A stretch of DNA of 5,956 bases from Solirubrobacterales bacterium. Its GTDB lineage: Bacteria; Actinomycetota; Thermoleophilia; Solirubrobacterales; Solirubrobacteraceae. A program made the position numbers and the translations under genes. Positions 1-4,563 of the stretch are shown here, one piece after another (within the stretch, counting starts at the first letter, position 1; the number at the start of each line of letters is the position of its first letter). The DNA lies in assembly GCA_017354065.1 (NCBI GenBank), contig JAFMRN010000159.1, positions 1 to 5,956 on the forward strand, in the 5' to 3' direction. The notes under the pieces are model-generated. The model was not told the DNA's origin. It did not search any database and was given only the letters and a program-made list of their open reading frames with translations.

Positions 1-2
1 CC

Positions 3-1028
3 ATCCAGTTCGTGTTCGCCGCCCAGCCGGCGGTGATCTACTGGCTCGCCGGCCAGTCGTTCGTCGGCTCGGCCATCAGCATCGGGACGGTCGTTGCGTT
101 CACGACGCTGCAGACGCGGCTGCTGTTCCCGATCAACTCGCTGCTCGGCGTCGGCGCCGACCTGGAGGCGTCGCTGGCGCTGTTTGACCGCATCTTCGAG
201 TACCTCGACCTGCCGATCGACATCGTCGAGGCCGACAACCCGGTGGAGCTCGACCCGGAAACGGTCGTCGGCGAGGTGCGCTTCAGCGGAGTGTCGTTCA
301 CCTATACCGGGGTTGTCGAGCCCAAAGCCGACAACCCCGCCTGGACGGTGCAAGACGTGGACCTGGAGATCCCGGCCGGAACGCGGACGGCCGTGGTCGG
401 GGAGACCGGCGCGGGCAAGACGACGCTCGGCTACCTGCTCGCGCGGCTGTATGACCCCCAGCGGGGCCAGATCACGATCGACGGGGTCGACGTGCGTGAC
501 GCGTCGCTGGCGTCGCTGGCCCAGGTTGTCGGCGTCGTCTCCCAGGAGACCTATCTGATGCACGCCTCAGTGCGTGAGAACCTACGCTTCGCGCGGCCGG
601 ACGCGACCGATGAGGAGATCGAGGAGGCGGCGCGGACGGCGCGGATCCACGATCTGATCGCGGGGCTGCCCGACGGCTATGACACCGTCGTGGGTGAGCG
701 CGGTTATCGGTTCTCAGGCGGCGAGAAGCAGCGTATGGCGATCGCGCGGACGGTGCTGCGCAACCCGCCGGTGCTGGTGCTGGACGAGGCAACTTCGTCG
801 CTGGACACCCAGACCGAGGCCGCGCTGCAGGCCTCCCTGGAGGCGCTATCCGCCGGACGGACCACGCTCACGATCGCGCACCGGCTTTCGACGGTTCGTG
901 AGGCTGAGCAGATCCTCGTGCTCGATCACGGGCGCGTCGTCGAGCGCGGCACGCACGCAGAGCTGCTGGCTCTGGGTGGCTACTACGCGGCGCTCGTCGC
1001 GCGTGACGTCAGCGACCCGGTTACTTGA
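3..1028 (+). CDS. ABC exporter half-transporter, membrane-domain end plus ATPase domain (5' truncated)
   Basis: This is the C-terminal part of a type IV (MsbA/LmrA-like) ABC exporter that couples ATP hydrolysis to export across the cytoplasmic membrane. The frame is open to the left edge, so the true start lies outside the window. The GTG at 12 is internal and is used here only to number residues. Residues 1-65 are the last membrane helices and the linker (LLFPINSLL, then FDRIFEYLD). The ATPase domain follows with an A-loop Tyr98, Walker A GETGAGKT at 130-137, Q-loop Gln178, signature FSGGEKQR at 234-241, Walker B VLVLDEA with catalytic Glu259, D-loop SSLD at 262-265 and H-loop His290. All key residues are present, so the ATPase should be active. 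About 240 residues of membrane domain are missing. The partner (homodimer or an upstream gene) and the substrate cannot be seen. Its stop overlaps the stop of the convergent FHA gene by 8 bp, with no terminator between them. Confidence 0.95.
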   Translation: MQFVFAAQPAVIYWLAGQSFVGSAISIGTVVAFTTLQTRLLFPINSLLGVGADLEASLALFDRIFEYLDLPIDIVEADNPVELDPETVVGEVRFSGVSFTYTGVVEPKADNPAWTVQDVDLEIPAGTRTAVVGETGAGKTTLGYLLARLYDPQRGQITIDGVDVRDASLASLAQVVGVVSQETYLMHASVRENLRFARPDATDEEIEEAARTARIHDLIAGLPDGYDTVVGERGYRFSGGEKQRMAIARTVLRNPPVLVLDEATSSLDTQTEAALQASLEALSAGRTTLTIAHRLSTVREAEQILVLDHGRVVERGTHAELLALGGYYAALVARDVSDPVT

Positions 1029-1470
1029 TCCGGACGTAGGTGAAGCTCACCGGCCCGAGCCGGATCACGTCACCGTCACTCAAATCGGTCGCCACCGCGC
1101 GTGTGCCGTTGACGAACGTGCCGGCGCTGGAACGGTCGTCCAGCACGCGCACATGATCCCCGGCCCGGACCAGGATCGCGTGGCGGCGCGAGACGTGCAC
1201 GTCGTCAAAGCGCAGGTCGGCCGCGGCCGCACGGCCGATGTGGATGATCGCGTCTTCCAACGGCAGCAGGTGCTCGCCGCCGACGGCGTCGGTCATCGCC
1301 AGGAAATGGCCGGGCATCGCGTGTGCCCGGGAGACCGCCCTGCCGCGGAGACGGTGGTCCAGGACCGCGAACACGTCCGCCCGAACCGCGCCGGGCTCTG
1401 AGAGCGCGGCGGTCTGGCGCTGGTCCGCTTCCGGTGTGGGTTCGATGATCTGTGTTGCCATGTCAGACAT
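1021..1470 (-). CDS. Small FHA-domain protein
   Basis: This is a 149-residue cytoplasmic protein with one C-terminal forkhead-associated domain, a fold that binds phosphothreonine peptides and usually works downstream of Ser/Thr kinases. The FHA core spans about residues 68-147. It shows the Gly-Arg pair (HIGR, 77-80), SRRH at 94-97, and SSAGTFVNG at 114-122 with the conserved Asn121, followed by DGDVIRLG. The phosphopeptide-contact residues Arg80, Ser94 and Asn121 are all kept, so binding is likely. Residues 1-30 look disordered. Residues 31-67 have no domain I recognise. I chose the ATG at 1470, which has GGAG 12 bases upstream. A TTG at 1494 would add 8 residues but has no ribosome binding site, and an ATG at 1461 is also possible. 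No kinase or phosphatase is in the window. The ArsR gene lies 68 bp upstream on the same strand, so the two may be co-transcribed. Confidence 0.9.
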   Translation of the reverse strand: MSDMATQIIEPTPEADQRQTAALSEPGAVRADVFAVLDHRLRGRAVSRAHAMPGHFLAMTDAVGGEHLLPLEDAIIHIGRAAAADLRFDDVHVSRRHAILVRAGDHVRVLDDRSSAGTFVNGTRAVATDLSDGDVIRLGPVSFTYVRIK

Positions 1471-1525
1471 TGGACTGCAAGTCTCCAGGGCCAACCTGAA
1501 CGGCGCGGAAGAACTCGATAAGACT

Positions 1526-1547
1526 TGTTAGCAGTCTGTTAGGAGTC
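1526..1547. repeat. Adjacent 11-bp tandem repeat across the ArsR stop codon
   Basis: TGTTAGCAGTC (1526-1536) is followed directly by TGTTAGGAGTC (1537-1547), with one mismatch in 11. The second copy contains the ArsR stop codon (1539-1541, TAA on the minus strand) and the last two sense codons. It could be a small slippage duplication or a helically phased protein site ahead of the FHA gene. The repeat itself is plain in the sequence; its function is unknown. Confidence 0.6.
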
Positions 1548-2279
1548 AAGCGCCGGTAGCCCGAACGTCTCCGCCAGGCCTGCAAGCCCCGCTTCGGTGA
1601 CTGCTACGGCGCGGTTGCGCCGCGCGGGACGGACCCAGTCGAGCGTCACCAGCCGGTCCAACAGGGCGGCACCCAGCGCGCCCGACAGGTGATGGCGCTG
1701 CTCTGACCAGTCCACGCAGTAGCGGATCAGCGGCCTGCGTTTGGGCATGGCCGCGAAGTCGATCCCGAAGCTCTCCAGCGTTTCGAAGCCGTGCTCTGTG
1801 AGCCGGTAATCGACCGCCGAACCCGGGGCCGACAGGCGGTCCCGACCGGCTACGAACTCCCCGTCGCCGCCGCTTAGCACGCCCTTGTCCAACAGCCCCT
1901 GCATCAGCGCGACCCCCAGCTCGCCGGCCAGGTGGTCATAACAGGTGCGCGCCTGGCGCACCTGCCGGGCGGCGGTCCCCTCGCGCAACGACCGCACCTG
2001 ACGTGGCGGCGCGAGCGTCCCGAGCAGCTCCAGCAGCTCTGAGACATGCTCGTCCGCGAGCCGGTAGTAGCGGTGGCGGCCATGCTGTTCGACCGCCACC
2101 AGGCCGCCGTCCAGCAGCTTGCCCAGGTGTCCGCTGGCGGTGGAGGTGGCCACGCCGGCCTCCTGGGCGAGCACGCTGACCGCCAGCGCGCGCCCGTCAC
2201 CGAGGGTCTGCAGGATCCGCGCGCGGGCCGGCTCGGCGATCAGCGCGGCGGGCACGGCGATGTCGGCATCTCCGAACAT
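1539..2279 (-). CDS. ArsR-like winged-helix repressor with long C-terminal domain
   Basis: This is a 246-residue regulator, about twice the length of a minimal ArsR/SmtB protein. Residues 10-75 form the DNA-binding winged helix: PARARILQTL, then a recognition helix near ATSTASGHLGKLL (44-56), then the wing HGRHRYYRL (66-74). The CxC metal motif of classical ArsR is absent. Residues 105-246 hold two similar segments, one starting CYDHLAG (Cys113, His116) and ending LTEHGFETLESFGI, the other starting CVDWSEQRHHLSG (Cys188, His196, His197) and ending VTEAGLAGLAETFGL. They may form the inducer-sensing part. The gene is divergent from a DHA2 transporter with 64 bp between the starts, so it most likely represses that transporter and itself. 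I chose the ATG at 2279. A GTG one codon upstream (2282) is better spaced from the GGGGG upstream, and a GTG at 2336 would add 19 residues that do not look conserved. Confidence 0.88.
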   Translation of the reverse strand: MFGDADIAVPAALIAEPARARILQTLGDGRALAVSVLAQEAGVATSTASGHLGKLLDGGLVAVEQHGRHRYYRLADEHVSELLELLGTLAPPRQVRSLREGTAARQVRQARTCYDHLAGELGVALMQGLLDKGVLSGGDGEFVAGRDRLSAPGSAVDYRLTEHGFETLESFGIDFAAMPKRRPLIRYCVDWSEQRHHLSGALGAALLDRLVTLDWVRPARRNRAVAVTEAGLAGLAETFGLPALDS

Positions 2280-2293
2280 CACAGAACCGTACC

Positions 2294-2329
2294 CCCACCA
2301 CGTTTTGGTCTGGGCCGAAACGTTGTTGG
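2294..2329. promoter_or_regulatory. Candidate operator, imperfect inverted repeat in the ArsR/MFS divergent promoter
   Basis: CCCACCACGTTTTGG (2294-2308) and CCGAAACGTTGTTGG (2315-2329) are inverted copies with 12 of 15 positions complementary, separated by the 6-bp spacer TCTGGG. The symmetry lies centrally in the 64-bp gap and overlaps the purine-rich stretch just upstream of the ArsR start. A dimeric winged-helix repressor bound here would cover both promoters. The repeat is seen directly; its use by the neighbouring ArsR protein is inferred. I found no convincing -35/-10 pair on either strand of this gap. Confidence 0.55.
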
Positions 2330-2343
2330 CACACACTCAAGTC

Positions 2344-3759
2344 ATGGCACTGCTCTCACTCAGCCTGTCCTACCTGATGGTCATCCTCGACGCGCTGATC
2401 GTCAACGTCGCGCTGCCCTCAATCGGCCGCGACCTGGGCGGCGGCCTGAGCGCCCTGCAGTGGACCGTGGATGCCTACACGCTCGTGTTCGCCGCGCTGC
2501 TGCTGCCGGCCGGGGCGCTGGGTGACAGGCTGTCCGCGCGGCGGCTGTTCGAGCTGGGGCTGGTGTGGTTCACGTTGTGGTCTGCGGTCTGCGCGGCGGC
2601 CCCCTCGGTCGGGATCCTGGTCGCGGCCCGGGCGCTGCAGGGGGTCGGGGCGGCGGTGACCGTGCCGACCGGGCTGGCGCTGTTGCGCGCCCAGTATGCC
2701 GAGCCGCGCGCCCGCGCGCGGGCGATCGGGATCTGGGGAACCACCGCCGGGATCGGGGCGGCGGGAGGCCCAATTCTGGGCGGGGTCCTGACCGGCCTGC
2801 TGGGCTGGCGCTCGGTGTTCATCGTCAACGTGCCGGTCGGGCTGTTCGCGATCTGGGCGGCACACCGGGCGATCACCGTCGCGGGAGAGCGTGAGGGCGG
2901 CGGCATAGATCCCGCCGGCCAGCTCACGGCGGTGCTGACGCTCGGGCTGCTGGCGTTGGGCGTGATCGACGCGGGACGCGCCGGCCTGGGCGCGCTCAGC
3001 GCGTGGGGCCCGCTGGCGCTGGCGCTGGTCACCGGGGCGGTGTTTCTGCTGCTCGAAGCGCGCGGGCGCGCGCCGATGCTCGAGCTTGGCCTGTTCCGGT
3101 CCGCGAGCCTGTCGGCGGGCACGGTCGTCGGCTTCTGCATCAACTTCGGGCTCTACGGACAGCTGTTCGCGACCGGCCTGTTCTTCCAGCAGGCGCTGGG
3201 CTACTCGCCATTGGCAGCCGGCCTGGCCCTGTTGCCTGAGGGCGCGTGCGTGATGGCCTTCTCGATGTTCTCCGGGTCCGCCGTCGGGCGCTTCGGTCCG
3301 CGCAAGCCGATGCTGGCGGGCCTGGCGGCCGGGACCGTGGGGTTCGCCGGGCTGGCGCTGTGTGGCGGGCACCCGGCGTACTGGGAGCTGGTGGCGCCGC
3401 TGTTGGTGGCCGGCGCCGGAATGTCGACAACGATGGTCGCCACCACGAACGCGGTCATCTCGGCGGCACCGGGCAACCGCGCCGGTGCGGCATCAGCGGT
3501 TTTGAACGCGAGCCGTCAGGTCGGTTCGATGGTCGGTGTCGCGCTGGCGGGCAGCCTGTTGGGGGCCGGCGCCGCCGGTGCCGGCCTGGTGGCCGCGATG
3601 GTCGCTTCCGCGGTCGGCTTTGGGTTTGCTTTGTTGGTTGCGCTGCGCTGGGTTGAGCGCCTCAGTCACCGATCAGCTCGGCAAACCGCGCCGCCGAGTC
3701 CTCCTCGGGCAGTGGCACATACAGCGCCAGACGCTGATCGGGTTGCTCCTGGGGATTGA
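2344..3759 (+). CDS. DHA2-family MFS efflux transporter (14 helices)
   Basis: This is a 471-residue inner-membrane protein of the EmrB/QacA (DHA2) type, which exports small molecules in exchange for protons. Family signatures are LDALIVNVALP in helix 1 (residues 15-25, with Asp16), a motif-A loop GALGDRLSARR (57-67), and a motif-C antiporter helix GIGAAGGPILGG (136-147) with the Gly-Pro intact. Fourteen hydrophobic segments can be counted, the last ending near residue 436. I chose the ATG at 2344 because helix 1 starts immediately after it. The frame stays open far upstream, but that part is antisense to the ArsR gene and resembles no transporter sequence. TTG codons at 2323 and 2326 are possible alternatives. 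No strong ribosome binding site precedes the ATG, so translation may be leaderless or weak. The Pro- and Ala-rich tail (440-471) lies opposite the end of the XRE gene. Control by the divergent ArsR protein is likely. Confidence 0.92.
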   Translation: MALLSLSLSYLMVILDALIVNVALPSIGRDLGGGLSALQWTVDAYTLVFAALLLPAGALGDRLSARRLFELGLVWFTLWSAVCAAAPSVGILVAARALQGVGAAVTVPTGLALLRAQYAEPRARARAIGIWGTTAGIGAAGGPILGGVLTGLLGWRSVFIVNVPVGLFAIWAAHRAITVAGEREGGGIDPAGQLTAVLTLGLLALGVIDAGRAGLGALSAWGPLALALVTGAVFLLLEARGRAPMLELGLFRSASLSAGTVVGFCINFGLYGQLFATGLFFQQALGYSPLAAGLALLPEGACVMAFSMFSGSAVGRFGPRKPMLAGLAAGTVGFAGLALCGGHPAYWELVAPLLVAGAGMSTTMVATTNAVISAAPGNRAGAASAVLNASRQVGSMVGVALAGSLLGAGAAGAGLVAAMVASAVGFGFALLVALRWVERLSHRSARQTAPPSPPRAVAHTAPDADRVAPGD

Positions 3760-4513
3760 GCACGACGTGCTCGAACACCAGCCGGCCGGCCTGCGGGTGG
3801 TTCACGACCTTGCGCCCGGCGCTGCCACTGTGGACCTCGTGCAGCTTCCAGGCGCGGCAGAACTCGGGGCTCGCCTTGCGCAATGAGCTGATCAGCGCCT
3901 CAAAGCTCGGGTCGCCGAGGTTCTTGGTGGCCTCCACGCGGAACTTCGCGACCGCGACCCGGGAGGTGTACTCCCAGTCGGTGAACAGCTCGCGCCGGGC
4001 CGGGTCCATGAACGTCAGCCAGATGTGGTTGCGCTGCTGGGTCGGCACCTGGGCGAGGTCGCCGAACAGGAAGGTGGCCGCGTGGTTCCAGGTTAGGTAG
4101 TCGAAGCGGCGGCCGAGGATGAAGGCGGGCTGGTTCTCGAGGTTGTCGATCACCGTCCGCAGCGACTTGGCCACCGACTCGGGGCAGGACGGGGGCGGGG
4201 GCTCCTCGCCGCGGCCCAGCAGCAGCAGGTGGCTGCGCTCCGCCGTCGTCATGTGCAGCGCGTCCGCAATCGCGTCCAGCACCTCAACGGAGGCGCGCAC
4301 ATCCCGGCCCTGCTCCAGCCACGTGTACCAGGTGGTGCCGACCCCGGCCAGCATCGCGACCTCCTCCCGGCGCAGCCCGGGGGTGCGCCGCCGGCCGCCG
4401 TTGGGCAGGCCCACATCCGCCGGTGTCAGCGCCGCGCGGCGCTGCTTCAGGAAGTCCGCCAGCTCGGTCCGGCGGCGTTCTGAGGTGTCGTTGGGGGGTG
4501 TTTCTACTACCAG
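3662..4513 (-). CDS. XRE-family regulator with MmyB-like sensor domain, probable non-canonical start
   Basis: This is a helix-turn-helix regulator of the XRE/MmyB-like class, 283 residues if it starts at CTG 4513. An N-terminal helix (RRRTELADFLKQRRAAL, 13-29) leads into LPNGGRRRTPGLRREEVAMLAG and the recognition region TWYTWLEQGRDV (HTH about 45-86). A Pro-rich linker (EPPPPS) follows, then the MmyB-like ligand-binding domain from about 127 to the end (PAFILGRRFDYLTWN, then LTFMDPARRELF). Members often bind a small hydrophobic ligand. The first canonical start in frame is GTG 4414, which would delete the conserved first helix. Upstream the frame has no ATG, GTG or TTG before the stop at 4577-4579, yet a strong ribosome binding site (AGAGGGAG) ends 5 bases before CTG 4513. 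The gene is divergent from the second MFS gene, its likely target. Its stop end overlaps the first MFS gene by 98 bp. Confidence 0.82.
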   Translation of the reverse strand: MVVETPPNDTSERRRTELADFLKQRRAALTPADVGLPNGGRRRTPGLRREEVAMLAGVGTTWYTWLEQGRDVRASVEVLDAIADALHMTTAERSHLLLLGRGEEPPPPSCPESVAKSLRTVIDNLENQPAFILGRRFDYLTWNHAATFLFGDLAQVPTQQRNHIWLTFMDPARRELFTDWEYTSRVAVAKFRVEATKNLGDPSFEALISSLRKASPEFCRAWKLHEVHSGSAGRKVVNHPQAGRLVFEHVVLNPQEQPDQRLALYVPLPEEDSAARFAELIGD

Positions 4514-4518
4514 GATAA
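4508..4518. repeat. Direct repeat copy 1 in the XRE/MFS divergent promoter (candidate operator)
   Basis: TACCAGGATAA here matches TACCTGGATAA at 4531-4541 in 10 of 11 positions, with starts 23 bp apart, roughly two helical turns. This copy covers the proposed XRE start codon and lies just downstream of its ribosome binding site on the minus strand. A regulator bound here could block XRE translation initiation or transcription. The repeat is seen directly; operator function is inferred. Confidence 0.45.
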
Positions 4519-4528
4519 CTCCCTCTCT
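4518..4528 (-). promoter_or_regulatory. Ribosome binding site of the XRE regulator
   Basis: On the minus strand this reads AGAGAGGGAGT, one of the best Shine-Dalgarno-like stretches in the window. The terminal GGAG is 5 bases from CTG 4513 and 8 from GTA 4510. It is about 100 bases from the first canonical start (GTG 4414), far too distant to serve it. This supports initiation near 4513. Confidence 0.6.
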
Positions 4529-4530
4529 TG

Positions 4531-4541
4531 TACCTGGATAA
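4531..4541. repeat. Direct repeat copy 2 in the XRE/MFS divergent promoter (candidate operator)
   Basis: TACCTGGATAA is the second member of the pair described at 4508-4518. It lies 22 bp before the second MFS start, where a promoter for a leaderless or short-leader message would be expected. Each copy also has weak internal dyad symmetry (outer TA and TA, inner C and G). Confidence 0.45.
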
Positions 4542-4563
4542 GCGTAGGCGCAGACTACCCGCC

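Noticed and set aside
679..1401. Plus-strand open frame running through the ABC C-terminus and the FHA gene
   Set aside because: Arg/Ser/Trp-rich out-of-frame product. Both overlapped genes have clear domain motifs in other frames.
1521..1537. AGACT...AGTCT hairpin after the ArsR stop as a possible terminator
   Set aside because: Only 5 bp of stem with a 7-base loop and no T-run. It is a by-product of the tandem repeat and too weak to call.
2326..2343. TTGGCAC followed by CACACTCAAG, resembling a sigma-54 -24 element
   Set aside because: The -12 element (TTGC) is absent, the site abuts the start codon, and sigma-54 is not expected in actinobacteria.
2119..2343. N-terminal extension of the first MFS protein (75 extra codons from position 2119)
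   Set aside because: It is antisense to the ArsR winged-helix region, has no hydrophobic or family-like sequence, and would place helix 1 abnormally far from the N-terminus.
2419..3372. Long open frame antisense to the first MFS gene (317 codons), plus another at 2475-3143
   Set aside because: Gln/Arg/Pro-rich composition with no domain. It is the usual shadow of a GC-rich gene, whereas the plus-strand frame is an unmistakable transporter.
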